Part shown: in pieces, positions 36,373 to 45,397 of the stretch | How positions within the stretch are numbered: position 1 is the stretch's first letter | Layout: each line of letters starts with the position of its first letter | From: Clostridia bacterium | Lineage (GTDB): Bacteria > Bacillota > Clostridia > Oscillospirales > Acutalibacteraceae | Assembly (NCBI GenBank): GCA_017436255.1 | Contig: JAFSDK010000044.1 | Span: 17,281 to 81,280 of the forward strand | Length of the DNA: 64,000 nt | Direction of reading: 5' to 3' | Program-made: the position numbers and the translations under genes | Notes under the pieces: model-generated | The model's input: only the letters and a program-made list of their open reading frames with translations | Database searches by the model: none | What the model was told of the DNA's origin: nothing

Positions 36373-36405
36373 AAAGCAAGCACAAATAACAGTGCTTGCT
36401 TTTTT
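36373..36405 (+). terminator. Intrinsic terminator
   Basis: An 11-bp stem AAAGCAAGCAC / GTGCTTGCTTT with an 8-base loop and a T-run. Confidence 0.9.
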
Positions 36406-36447
36406 ATTTTTAATATAATATAATGGACAAGATAGGAAGTGAAGGAA

Positions 36448-37170
36448 ATGCAAAAAAATATTAAGGTTGCCTTTGCGTGTTGGATTAGGTATATGATTTG
36501 TGCGCTCTTGGCATTTTTTATTTATCTATCAATCTCGGTTTTATCGGTTGGCACTTTTACCGACGTAATTGGCTATGAAGCACGTAATTCTAAGACGGGC
36601 GAAACATTATATGTACATTACTATGAAGACGGCGATGATGCACTAATTGAACAATATAAAGATCAAGGGATTGAGATTTCAACGCTTGCTCTAAGGAATG
36701 AGTTGTCAGGAACGCCAAAATTTTTTACTGTGCTTATCGCACAAATTATAACTTTGATTATTGTTTTTTCTTTTATTTATAAACATTTATGGGCACTTGG
36801 TGATAGTGATGCTAACCTTGTGAATTTTGACCATATTAAGCCTAATCGATTGAGAGGTTTAATTATAGGCGCTTTTGCTGTAATTCCTAATGTTTTATCA
36901 TGGTTTATATTATTGTTTGCAAAATTCGGCTTAATTACCGATAAGGTAATTCATATATTTAGGTTTATAAATTATCAGTGGTTTTCAATTATTAATCTAT
37001 CTTTGGGTGAAACTACAATATCGGTAGCAGATGTTACTTTTGGGCAAATTTTATTATCATTAACTATGTTTTTAATATTACCACTTATATCTGAGTGCTC
37101 GTATTTACTTGGTTATAATAGAATTCGTTTGAGTGAAAAATTTATTTATAGAAAAAAAGACAGAGGTTAA
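36448..37170 (+). CDS. Polytopic membrane protein of unknown function
   Basis: A 240-residue protein with about five hydrophobic segments (near residues 10-32, 95-115, 135-160, and two close to the C-terminus) and one extracellular loop of about 55 residues after the first. No family is recognised. I place the start at ATG 36448, which has GGAAG 8 bases upstream; a GTG 9 bases earlier touches that site. It is followed after 2 bases by a DUF624-like gene, so the two form a membrane-protein operon. Confidence 0.7.
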   Translation: MQKNIKVAFACWIRYMICALLAFFIYLSISVLSVGTFTDVIGYEARNSKTGETLYVHYYEDGDDALIEQYKDQGIEISTLALRNELSGTPKFFTVLIAQIITLIIVFSFIYKHLWALGDSDANLVNFDHIKPNRLRGLIIGAFAVIPNVLSWFILLFAKFGLITDKVIHIFRFINYQWFSIINLSLGETTISVADVTFGQILLSLTMFLILPLISECSYLLGYNRIRLSEKFIYRKKDRG

Positions 37171-37172
37171 TT

Positions 37173-37985
37173 ATGGCAGGTTTTTTTGGATTATTCAATT
37201 ATGAAAAAGAGGGCCCGGGTGTAGAAAAAAACGCCCCCAAGAAGAAGAGATTTATTGAGTTTTTTGAAATTTATTTTAAAAACTTTTGGAAGTTGTGTAT
37301 TAGTAGCATTTGGTATTGGTTATTGACTTTGCTCGGTGTTACCTCAGGTTTTGCCGCTGCAGGTATGACTAATATTACGAGAAATATGGCTGTTGATACA
37401 CACTCATTTGGTACAAGCGATTTTTTTTCAACTATTAAGAAAAATTGGAAACAGGCTCTACCGGCAGGTATTATTAACATCATAATAATTGCATTTTTAG
37501 CCTATGATATTTATTTTTTCTATTATCAATTTATGGCAACCGGTCAGACCTTTCATTTGGTTTTCCTCGCTGTTTGTATTACTGTTTTGTTGATTTTCTT
37601 TATCGTACGTTATTATTTGTGGTTTATTCTGACTACTTTTAAACTTAAACTTAAACAAATTTATATAAATAGCCTTAAACTCTCTCTACTTGGTATTAAA
37701 AACAATTTGCTTATATTTGTTTTTATGTTATTACTTTATGGTTTGTGTTATTTGATAGGTTTTATAGGAATGCCCATAACAAACTTTTTATTTATTTTAG
37801 TTGTATTTTTTGTTGTACCACCCGTTAGATTTTTAATAATTCAGTTTAACGTTTTTAACGTTATAAAGAAGTATATGATTGACCCGTATTATTTGGAGCA
37901 TCCTAATGATGATATTGAACTTAGACGACGTCTGGGTGTTTATGTTGATGATACTCCAACTTATACAGAAGAAGACCTATTGTAA
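37173..37985 (+). CDS. DUF624 (YesL-like) membrane protein
   Basis: A 270-residue protein with about five transmembrane helices. The opening FGLFNYEKEGPGV and the first-helix segment FFEIYFKNFWKLCISS fit the DUF624/YesL family, often found with sugar ABC transporters, though no transporter lies nearby. Acidic C-terminus. The function of the family is unknown. It shares an operon with the preceding membrane protein and ends at a strong terminator. Confidence 0.75.
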   Translation: MAGFFGLFNYEKEGPGVEKNAPKKKRFIEFFEIYFKNFWKLCISSIWYWLLTLLGVTSGFAAAGMTNITRNMAVDTHSFGTSDFFSTIKKNWKQALPAGIINIIIIAFLAYDIYFFYYQFMATGQTFHLVFLAVCITVLLIFFIVRYYLWFILTTFKLKLKQIYINSLKLSLLGIKNNLLIFVFMLLLYGLCYLIGFIGMPITNFLFILVVFFVVPPVRFLIIQFNVFNVIKKYMIDPYYLEHPNDDIELRRRLGVYVDDTPTYTEEDLL

Positions 37986-37989
37986 AATG

Positions 37990-38019
37990 AAAAGCACCCG
38001 AAAAAATCGGGTGCTTTTT
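37990..38019 (+). terminator. Intrinsic terminator
   Basis: A 12-bp stem AAAAGCACCCGA / TCGGGTGCTTTT with a short A-rich loop. The next 100 bases, to the end of the opposing degV gene, show nothing else. Confidence 0.88.
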
Positions 38020-38122
38020 ATATATAATGGGGCGAGAATTCGGTTATCTTACAGATAATCAATGATTACCGCCGAATGACAGGATATCCTTTATAAGTGC
38101 CCCTGTCATAGTATATGCACTA

Positions 38123-38986
38123 TTACGCGATTGGTGATTTTCTGATAAACAGAACGCCGAGTGTGTTAGCGCCACAGTGTGAAGAAACTGTGCAACCCGC
38201 GCGAGTAATGTATAGATTAGTAAATGGTGCGGTAGCCTTAACCTCATTTACAACTGCATCAACAACTTCGGGTGCGCAACCGGCGTGTGTTACAAATACA
38301 TGGTCAAGACAAATGTTTGAATAGTCACCAATACGGTCTTTTACATATTCTTTGAGTGTATCAATGTATTTTCCGCGGTATTTCTTTTCAACACCCATTT
38401 TACCGCCTTTTACGGTAATACAGGGTTTTAATTTAAGTAGGTTGGCACCAAGTGCGGCAACTGCAGAGCAACGACCGCCTTTGTGTAAATATTCAAGATT
38501 GTCAATAACAAAGGAGGCGTCGATACAGGGAACAAGAGCGTTAACCTTTTCAACGATTTCGGTAGCTTCCATACCGTCGGCAGCCATTAAAGCAGCGCTA
38601 AGAACTAATAAACCGCCACCTGTTGAAAGATTTTGTGTGTCAATTACATAAACGTCTTCAAATTCTTCGGCAGCAAGTAAGCAGTTTCTGTAGGTTGTTG
38701 ACATTTCTGAACTAATCGTAAAATGTACAACTGCATAACCATCATCAACAAAGGGTTTAAAAAAGTCGGTAGCTTCAGCTATATTAATTGCAGAAGTTTT
38801 AGGTAATATTTTTGTTTTATCATAATAGGCATAAATATCATCGGCAGTAATATCAACACCATCTTGATACGATTTGTCACCTAAAGTAACGCCGAGCGGC
38901 ATGATAGGAATATTATATTTTGCAATCAATTCAGCACCTAAATCACAGGTACTATCACTCGTAATAATAACCTTTTTTGTAGCCAT
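38123..38986 (-). CDS. DegV family fatty-acid-binding protein
   Basis: A 287-residue cytoplasmic protein of the DegV/FakB fold. The opening VIITSDSTCDL, the PLGVTLGDKSYQDGVD turn, LPKTSAI and VHFTISSEMSTTYRN are the family hallmarks, and VYVIDTQNLSTGGGLLV lines the fatty-acid site. FakB-type members present fatty acids to the kinase FakA for phospholipid synthesis; no fakA is in this window. ATG follows GGAGG by 9 bases. Confidence 0.92.
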   Translation of the reverse strand: MATKKVIITSDSTCDLGAELIAKYNIPIMPLGVTLGDKSYQDGVDITADDIYAYYDKTKILPKTSAINIAEATDFFKPFVDDGYAVVHFTISSEMSTTYRNCLLAAEEFEDVYVIDTQNLSTGGGLLVLSAALMAADGMEATEIVEKVNALVPCIDASFVIDNLEYLHKGGRCSAVAALGANLLKLKPCITVKGGKMGVEKKYRGKYIDTLKEYVKDRIGDYSNICLDHVFVTHAGCAPEVVDAVVNEVKATAPFTNLYITRAGCTVSSHCGANTLGVLFIRKSPIA

Positions 38987-39015
38987 AAAAAAACCTCCAA
39001 AATTATATCGAAATT

Positions 39016-39044
39016 ATTATAACATAATTTAAATAAAAAAACAA
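39016..39044 (-). promoter_or_regulatory. Promoter of degV
   Basis: On the minus strand, TTGTTT (39039-39044), a 17-base spacer and TATAAT (39016-39021). Confidence 0.65.
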
Positions 39045-39052
39045 TGTTTTTA

Positions 39053-39081
39053 TTGACAGGGTAATTTGCTAAAGGTATAAT
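39053..39081 (+). promoter_or_regulatory. Consensus promoter of marR-ABC operon
   Basis: TTGACA (39053-39058), a 17-base spacer and TATAAT (39076-39081): perfect in both hexamers, hence probably strong unless repressed. Confidence 0.9.
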
Positions 39082-39083
39082 AT

Positions 39084-39095
39084 TTAAGCGCTTAA
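39084..39095. promoter_or_regulatory. Palindromic operator, probably for the MarR repressor
   Basis: The perfect 12-bp palindrome TTAAGCGCTTAA begins 2 bases after the -10 and covers the expected transcription start of the marR operon. Its position fits autorepression by the product of the first gene. Confidence 0.6.
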
Positions 39096-39118
39096 CTTTT
39101 TAAATTCGAGGTTGATTT

Positions 39119-39613
39119 ATGAATAAAAAATATCATGAAATTGTTAAAAAAACCGACAGAATACACTTTATAAGAAAGATTATACTTGATAAAGCGGGTG
39201 GCGAGGATATCAAACTTTATTTTGGCCAATTACCGATTCTTGAATTTATTGTTCGAAATGAAGGTTGCAACCAAAAAGATATTTGTGAATTTATTAAAGT
39301 AAGCCCTGCTTCAATTGCACTTTCAACCAAAAGACTTGCTAAAGCGGGACTTATCACTAAGGTTTCTGACAAAGAAAACAGACGTTGTAATATTTTAACG
39401 CCTACACAAAGGGGCATAGAAATTTCACAACTGTGCCGTAAAAATTTTGATGAGTTTGAAAGCCGATTGTTTGAAGGTTTTAGTGAAGAGGAATTAAATT
39501 TTTTAAATAAATCACTCGATAAAATGATGAATAATATTTCTGCAAATGAGAATTTTCCTAAAGACTTTTTCTCATTGGCCGAATTAGCAAAACCGCAGAA
39601 AGGAAGAAAATAA
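39119..39613 (+). CDS. MarR family transcriptional regulator
   Basis: A 164-residue winged-helix regulator. The recognition region is NQKDICEFIKVSPASIALSTKRLAKAGLITKVSDKENRRCN, typical of MarR with the wing DKENRR. Flanking helices make the dimer interface. It lies at the head of an operon with a two-gene ABC exporter and shares no gap with it (stop TAA directly followed by ATG), so it is expected to repress the exporter until a toxic ligand binds. ATG follows CGAGG. Confidence 0.9.
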   Translation: MNKKYHEIVKKTDRIHFIRKIILDKAGGEDIKLYFGQLPILEFIVRNEGCNQKDICEFIKVSPASIALSTKRLAKAGLITKVSDKENRRCNILTPTQRGIEISQLCRKNFDEFESRLFEGFSEEELNFLNKSLDKMMNNISANENFPKDFFSLAELAKPQKGRK

Positions 39614-41344
39614 ATGAAACGTTGGTTTAAATACGTATCACCATATAAGGCATATTTTATTTTAGGACCGCTTTGCATGATACTTGAGGTTATCGGTGAG
39701 GTGCTTATGCCTAAATTTTTATCCATGATTATCAATAATGCCGCAACAAACACCCCAATGTACAGTGTTGGCGTTTCGGCGCTTATGGTGCTTACTGCAG
39801 TTATTATGATGCTTGGCGGTGTAGGCGGAAGTTATTTTGGTGCCAAGGCATCAGTAAATTTTGCTGCAGATTTGCGTGAAGATATTTATTCACGAGTGCA
39901 AGAATTTTCATTTTCTAATATTGATAAATTTAGTACCGGTTCACTTGTAACACGACTTACAAATGATGTAACTCAGTTGCAAAACTTCGTTAATATGCTT
40001 TTAAGAATGGCGCTTCGCGCACCCGGTATGCTTATCGGTGCAATTATTATGGCGGTTTTACTTCGTCCTGACCTTGCAACAGTTTTGGCTATCACAATTC
40101 CATTAATGCTTATTTCTATTTTAGGAATTATTACAAAGGGTTTTTCGCTATTTTCAAAGGTTCAAAAGAAGGTTGACGGATTAAATTCAACGGTACAGGA
40201 AAATGTGACAAATACGCGAGTTGTTAGATCTTTTGTCAGAGAAGACTTTGAGAACGATAAATTTAAGAAGGCTAATAGTGAATTAAAGTCTGCAGGTCTA
40301 AAGGCAATGCGAACTATGATTCTAATTTCGCCAATTATGACTTTATTTATGAATCTTACTACCTTAGCCGTTGTATGGTTTGGCGGTAATATTGTAATTG
40401 GTGGTAGTATGCCTATTGGTGATTTGTCGGCATTTATTACTTATGTTACGCAAATTTTATCATCCTTAATGATGGTAACTTTTATGATGATGATGTCATC
40501 ACGTGCATTAGCATCTGCAGGACGTATTTCAGAAGTTCTTGACGAGGATATTGATTTAAGTGATGAAAATGCTTCGCAGAAAGAAAAGATTATTACGGTA
40601 GGTGAAATTGAATTTAAAAATGTATCTTTCCGTTATTATAAAAATAGTCAAGATTGTGTGTTAAATGCAATTAACTTAAAAATACCGGCTAGATCAACCG
40701 TAGGTATTATAGGCTCAACAGGCTGCGGTAAAACTACATTAGTGTCAATGATACCTCGTCTATATGACTGTGATGAAGGCGAAGTATTGGTTGATAACGT
40801 AAATGTCAAAGATTATTCTCTTTATAATTTACGAGAAGGAATTGGCATGGTACTCCAAAAAAACACTCTTTTTTCAGGCACTATAAAAGACAATATTTTA
40901 TGGGGCAACAGTGATGCTACCGATGATGAAATTGAATATGCAGCTCAACAAGCTGCAGCTGATAAATTTATTAACAATTTTAATAAGGGTTATGAGTATG
41001 ATTTGGGTCAAGGTGGCTCAAATGTTTCGGGCGGACAAAAACAACGTCTATGTATTGCACGTGCACTAATTAAAAAGCCTAAAATTATCATTTTGGATGA
41101 CTCAACAAGTGCGGTAGATACCGCTACAGAGGCACAAATTCGCAAAGCATTCCATGATGAATTGAAGGAATCAACTAAAATAATCATAGCGCAACGAATA
41201 ACGTCGGTTATGGATGCCGATATGATTGTTGTAATGGATGAAGGCATTATTACCGGTGTCGGTACGCATGAGGAACTGCTTAAGAACAATCTTGAATATC
41301 AGGAAATTTATTATTCACAAATGGAAAAGAAGGAGGCGCAATAA
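39614..41344 (+). CDS. Heterodimeric ABC exporter subunit with degenerate catalytic site
   Basis: A 576-residue half-transporter with six transmembrane helices and a C-terminal nucleotide-binding domain. Walker A is GSTGCGKTT and the signature motif VSGGQKQR is good. However, Walker B ends in LDDS instead of LDE (catalytic Glu to Asp), and the switch histidine is Gln (IIAQRITSV). These changes mark the degenerate half of asymmetric exporters such as BmrCD and TM287/288. It should pair with the next gene product to export drugs or peptides. Confidence 0.9.
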   Translation: MKRWFKYVSPYKAYFILGPLCMILEVIGEVLMPKFLSMIINNAATNTPMYSVGVSALMVLTAVIMMLGGVGGSYFGAKASVNFAADLREDIYSRVQEFSFSNIDKFSTGSLVTRLTNDVTQLQNFVNMLLRMALRAPGMLIGAIIMAVLLRPDLATVLAITIPLMLISILGIITKGFSLFSKVQKKVDGLNSTVQENVTNTRVVRSFVREDFENDKFKKANSELKSAGLKAMRTMILISPIMTLFMNLTTLAVVWFGGNIVIGGSMPIGDLSAFITYVTQILSSLMMVTFMMMMSSRALASAGRISEVLDEDIDLSDENASQKEKIITVGEIEFKNVSFRYYKNSQDCVLNAINLKIPARSTVGIIGSTGCGKTTLVSMIPRLYDCDEGEVLVDNVNVKDYSLYNLREGIGMVLQKNTLFSGTIKDNILWGNSDATDDEIEYAAQQAAADKFINNFNKGYEYDLGQGGSNVSGGQKQRLCIARALIKKPKIIILDDSTSAVDTATEAQIRKAFHDELKESTKIIIAQRITSVMDADMIVVMDEGIITGVGTHEELLKNNLEYQEIYYSQMEKKEAQ

Positions 41345-41346
41345 AA

Positions 41347-43314
41347 GTGGCTAAAAGAACACTTGAAGAACTTCAAAAAAGATACACTAGCAATGTTGCG
41401 GCTCCTAAAGGTATGATGGGTGGTGGCCATAGAGGTGGCCCGCGCCCTAAAGGCAAACCCCAAAATACAAAACTCACTGTAAAAAGATTACTAGGCTATT
41501 TGGCACCGCATAAATTTAGACTGATTGCGGTAGCGCTTTGTATGGTTGTAAGTACGGTAACATCTTTACTTGGCTCATATATGCTAAATCCAATTATCAA
41601 TAGAATTGCAGGACTTGGTGCTGAAGAAATTGCTAAATCAGGACTCGTAGCGGTTAAAGCAGATAGAGTTGTTAATTCTTTTAAAACGTTTATTTATCCT
41701 TTTATTGCTTCAATATTTGGCGAAAATAAGATCTCTGACGTAATAGTTTATTTAATTGCAGCACTAATTATTATGTTTTTAATTTATGTTGTGGGCATTG
41801 CTACTAGCTATATACAAAGTAGACTTATGATTACCGTTTCACAAAACACTATTGTAAAGATTAGAAATCAACTTTTTGAAAAAGTGCAAACTTTACCTGT
41901 TAAATTTTTCGATAAGAACACAACGGGTGAGATTATGAGCCGTTTTACTAACGACGTTGATAATATCGGCGTTATGCTTGATAACTCAATGGTATCGCTT
42001 GTATCGGGTAGTATAACACTTATTGGTACTTTTATATTTATGATAACTACCAATTGGCTTTTAACCCTAATCACAATTGCATTTATACCAATTTTTGCAC
42101 TTGGTGGTGCCGCCATCGCAAAGCGTAGTTCAAAATATTATGGTGGTCAACAAGCTGCATTAGGTTCAGTAAATGGGTATATTGAAGAAACAGTAACAGG
42201 TCAAAAGGTAATCAAGGTATTTAATCATGAAGAGATTTGTACCGAGGAATTTGGTGAATTGAACAATGATCTTCGTGAAAAGCAGTTTAAGGCTCAGTTC
42301 TATGGCGGTATTATGGGTCCTATAATGGGCAATACTTCACAAATCAGTTATGCCATTACTATTGGTGTTGGCGGTGTACTTATGTGTACTACCGGTTTTA
42401 CTCCCGGTGCGCTTACGGTATTTGCAAACTATTCGCGTCAATTTTCAATGCCAATAAATATGCTTTCACAACAGACTTCAACCGTGTTTTCTGCTTTGGC
42501 TGGTGCCGAGCGCGTTTTTGCCATAATGGATGCCGAGCCTGAGGAAAGCTATATTGACCACTGCGAAAAGGTTGATTCCCTTGTGGGTGATGTCGAGCTT
42601 AAAAATGTCACCTTTGGTTATTCGGCAGACAAGGTGGTTTTAAAGGATATCTCACTGTATGCACATCCTGGTCAAAAAATTGCTTTTGTTGGCTCTACGG
42701 GTGCCGGTAAGACAACGGTTACTAATTTGTTAAACCGATTTTATGATATTAATTCAGGTAAAATCACCATTGATGGCATAGATATAAGAAATATTGATAA
42801 GAATTTTTTAAGACAAAATATTGCGATGGTTCTGCAGGATACACATCTATTTAGCGGAACTATTATGGAGAATATTCGTTACGGCAGACTTGATGCCACC
42901 GATGAAGAGGTAATTGCCGCAGCTAAAAACGCAAGTGCGCACTCGTTTATAATGCGTCTTGAAAACGGCTATGATACCGTAATTACGGGTGACGGTGCTA
43001 ACCTTTCGCAAGGACAGCGACAGTTGCTTAATATTGCGCGTGCCGCTATTTCAAAGGCTCCTATTTTAATTCTTGACGAGGCGACAAGTTCGGTTGATAC
43101 AAGAACTGAAAGGCACATTGAACATGGTATGGAAAGACTTATGAAAAATCGTACTACCTTTGTTATTGCACACCGACTTTCAACCGTTAGAAATGCCGAT
43201 GCAATTATGGTGCTTGAGCAAGGTGAAATTATTGAACGTGGCAATCACGATGATTTATTGGCTCAAAAGGGAAGGTATTATGAACTTTATACAGGCCTTA
43301 AGGAGTTAGATTAG
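41347..43314 (+). CDS. Heterodimeric ABC exporter subunit, catalytic half
   Basis: A 655-residue half-transporter. A glycine-rich basic N-terminal segment (about 20-40, MMGGGHRGGPRPKGK) precedes six transmembrane helices with a large loop after the first. The nucleotide-binding domain has Walker A GSTGAGKTT, Walker B LILDEATSS with the catalytic Glu, and the switch His in VIAHRLST. Its signature motif is LSQGQ rather than LSGGQ, as expected in the partner of a degenerate half. The GTG start follows AAGGAGG and lies 2 bases after the previous stop. Confidence 0.92.
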   Translation: MAKRTLEELQKRYTSNVAAPKGMMGGGHRGGPRPKGKPQNTKLTVKRLLGYLAPHKFRLIAVALCMVVSTVTSLLGSYMLNPIINRIAGLGAEEIAKSGLVAVKADRVVNSFKTFIYPFIASIFGENKISDVIVYLIAALIIMFLIYVVGIATSYIQSRLMITVSQNTIVKIRNQLFEKVQTLPVKFFDKNTTGEIMSRFTNDVDNIGVMLDNSMVSLVSGSITLIGTFIFMITTNWLLTLITIAFIPIFALGGAAIAKRSSKYYGGQQAALGSVNGYIEETVTGQKVIKVFNHEEICTEEFGELNNDLREKQFKAQFYGGIMGPIMGNTSQISYAITIGVGGVLMCTTGFTPGALTVFANYSRQFSMPINMLSQQTSTVFSALAGAERVFAIMDAEPEESYIDHCEKVDSLVGDVELKNVTFGYSADKVVLKDISLYAHPGQKIAFVGSTGAGKTTVTNLLNRFYDINSGKITIDGIDIRNIDKNFLRQNIAMVLQDTHLFSGTIMENIRYGRLDATDEEVIAAAKNASAHSFIMRLENGYDTVITGDGANLSQGQRQLLNIARAAISKAPILILDEATSSVDTRTERHIEHGMERLMKNRTTFVIAHRLSTVRNADAIMVLEQGEIIERGNHDDLLAQKGRYYELYTGLKELD

Positions 43315-43322
43315 GTAAAGTT

Positions 43323-44219
43323 ATGAAAAAACTCTGTCCGTTTTTAATCATTCTTTCGGCGTGTCTTTGGGGTACAATAGGTATTTCGGTTAAGGAATTA
43401 AATTCATTTGGTTTAGGTTCTATGCAGGTGGTGTTTTTGCGCGCGCTTGCTACCGTTTTACTTATGGCTCCCATATTGTTTTTTTACAATAAAACGCTGT
43501 TTAAAATCAAATTAAAGGATATTTGGTGCTTTATCGGTACAGGTATTATAAGCATCGTATTATTTACCTTTTTTAATTTCTATACAATCAGTCTTACCTC
43601 GCTATCTTTTGCAAGTATTATGATGTATACGGCACCCTTTATTATGGTTTTCTTGGCGGCTTTATTCTTTAAAGAAAAGATTACGTTTAAGAAAATATTT
43701 GCTTGCATTATTGCATTTGTCGGCTGCTGTTTTGTGGCGGGAATATTCGGTCAAGATAATGGCATTACTACGCTTAGTATTTTTACAGGTATTGCTTCGG
43801 GATTTTTCTATGCCCTTTATACAGTATTTAGCCGTTTCGCTCTTAAAAAAGGGTATATGGCATTAACGATTACTTTCTATACATTTGTTTTTTCACTAAT
43901 CGGCTCATTTCCATTTATCAATGCAAAAGAAACGTTTGGTATAATCGTTTCTGCACCCGAAAGTTTAACCTTTGTATTAATAATTGCGGTATTTAGCACA
44001 ATAGCGCCATACATTCTGTATACAAGTGGACTTAAAGGGCTTGAATCAGGCATTGCGCTAATTTTAGCAACTGCAGAACCTGTTGTTGCAACAATTGTAG
44101 GCCTAATTTTTTATAAAGAAAAGTTGACTTTACTTTCGGTAATAGGTATTATTTTAGTGATATTATCGGTGATAGTTTTAAACCTTAATAAAAATGGAGC
44201 AGAAACCTATAAGCAATAA
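43323..44219 (+). CDS. EamA/DMT family transporter
   Basis: A 298-residue inner-membrane protein with ten hydrophobic segments in two EamA repeats (CLWGTIGISVK opens the first, GFFYALYTVFSR the second). Such proteins export or import small metabolites; the substrate cannot be told. It follows the ABC exporter by 8 bases and so probably belongs to the MarR-controlled operon, consistent with an efflux function. Confidence 0.88.
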   Translation: MKKLCPFLIILSACLWGTIGISVKELNSFGLGSMQVVFLRALATVLLMAPILFFYNKTLFKIKLKDIWCFIGTGIISIVLFTFFNFYTISLTSLSFASIMMYTAPFIMVFLAALFFKEKITFKKIFACIIAFVGCCFVAGIFGQDNGITTLSIFTGIASGFFYALYTVFSRFALKKGYMALTITFYTFVFSLIGSFPFINAKETFGIIVSAPESLTFVLIIAVFSTIAPYILYTSGLKGLESGIALILATAEPVVATIVGLIFYKEKLTLLSVIGIILVILSVIVLNLNKNGAETYKQ

Positions 44220-44286
44220 TGCATATTGGATTTGGAAACGTCGTGATTAAGTATTAATCCCTTAAACGTAGAACTCTAAAATCAAC

Positions 44287-44334
44287 AAAATCTCTCACAG
44301 TGTTTTTTAAAACTACTGCGAGAGATTTTTTTTA
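44287..44334 (+). terminator. Intrinsic terminator of marR-ABC-EamA operon
   Basis: AAATCTCTC pairs with GAGAGATTT, and the stem extends through CAGT / ACTG, followed by a run of T. The 311-base gap between EamA and spo0A otherwise holds a tandem CCAAATAATT repeat (about 44440-44460) and the spo0A promoter. Confidence 0.8.
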
Positions 44335-44472
44335 CATTATTTTGCTCGAATTTAATTGCTATAAAAAGCAACATAATGGAAATTAATGGGTTTTAAAATA
44401 TTGTTTTGTCGTGATTTCCAAAGTTTTGTCAAAATAAATTCCAAATAATTCCAAATAATTTCGCAAAAAGTA

Positions 44473-44501
44473 TTGCATTATCCAAATTTGTGTGGTAATA
44501 T
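44473..44501 (+). promoter_or_regulatory. Promoter of spo0A
   Basis: TTGCAT (44473-44478), a 17-base spacer and TAATAT (44496-44501), 30 bases before the spo0A ATG. A sigma-H promoter was looked for but is not clear. Confidence 0.6.
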
Positions 44502-44531
44502 ATGGATAACAAAATTGAAAGGAAGATATTT

Positions 44532-45305
44532 ATGGGTAAGAAACTAAAGGTTGTGGTTGCTGACACATCAACTGAATTGGGTAATGCCTGCAGACAGGCG
44601 TTTGATGAATACGGAATGGAAACAAATTTATGCGAGAAGGATGGTTTTAAATTATTAGATTGCGTTAAAAAGATTAAGCCGGACGTTGTTGTTGCCGATG
44701 TGTTTATGCCAAATCTTGATATACTTGGTGTATTGGATAATTTAAATAATTCCGATATGAGTGAAAAGCCTATGGTAATGGCAATTTCAAGTTACGATAA
44801 TCCTATGCTTGAGAAAGAAACGCTATCGGCAGGTGCCAATTATTACTTTATAAAACCTTTTGATATAAAAACCATGGCAGATAGAATAGTAAAGGTTTCG
44901 TCTTGGCGTGGTGTAAGCCGCGATGAAACAAATAAAAACAGTGTTGACTCTGCCGACCTTGAACTTATGATAACCGAAATAATACATCAAATCGGCGTAC
45001 CTGCACATATTAAGGGTTATCATTACTTACGCGAAGCAATTATGTTATCGGTTACAAATAGTGAGGTAGTAAACTCTGTTACCAAGATTTTATATCCAAC
45101 CGTCGCCAAGAAACATGGCACGACGTCATCAAGGGTTGAAAGAGCAATTCGACACGCTATTGAGGTTGCTTGGGACAGAGGCGATATTGACGTATTAAAT
45201 TCTTACTTTGGGTACACTATCCAAAATGATAGAGGTAAGCCTACAAACAGTGAATTTATTGCAATGATTGCCGATAAACTTCGTTTGCGTCTTAAAATGC
45301 ACTAA
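44532..45305 (+). CDS. spo0A: Sporulation master regulator Spo0A
   Basis: A 257-residue response regulator. The receiver domain (1-120) has the phosphoacceptor Asp in [10 protein letters not shown] and the conserved Lys in FIKPFD. The second residue of the usual acidic pair near the N-terminus is Thr (VADTST where ADD is typical). The C-terminal DNA-binding domain carries the recognition helix [19 protein letters not shown] and the [15 protein letters not shown]-type opening (here [15 protein letters not shown]). ATG 44532 follows AAGGAAG by 6 bases; a longer in-frame start at 44502 would precede that site. spoIVB, usually next to it, is not here. It controls entry to sporulation by binding 0A boxes. 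Confidence 0.95.
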   Translation: MGKKLKVVVADTSTELGNACRQAFDEYGMETNLCEKDGFKLLDCVKKIKPDVVVADVFMPNLDILGVLDNLNNSDMSEKPMVMAISSYDNPMLEKETLSAGANYYFIKPFDIKTMADRIVKVSSWRGVSRDETNKNSVDSADLELMITEIIHQIGVPAHIKGYHYLREAIMLSVTNSEVVNSVTKILYPTVAKKHGTTSSRVERAIRHAIEVAWDRGDIDVLNSYFGYTIQNDRGKPTNSEFIAMIADKLRLRLKMH

Positions 45306-45312
45306 TTTATTT

Positions 45313-45342
45313 AACACCTGCAACTTTGTTGCAGGTGTTTTT
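45313..45342 (+). terminator. Intrinsic terminator of spo0A
   Basis: A 12-bp stem AACACCTGCAAC / GTTGCAGGTGTT with a 3-base loop and a following T-rich stretch. Confidence 0.92.
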
Positions 45343-45397
45343 GTATATTGCAAAAACTTTTTGTTGATACTAAATAAAAATCAAACGGAGTTAAAAT

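Noticed and set aside
44430-44465. CCAAATAATT tandem repeat before spo0A as a regulatory element
   Set aside because: Two A/T-rich decamers can arise by chance in this low-GC sequence and no partner protein is suggested.
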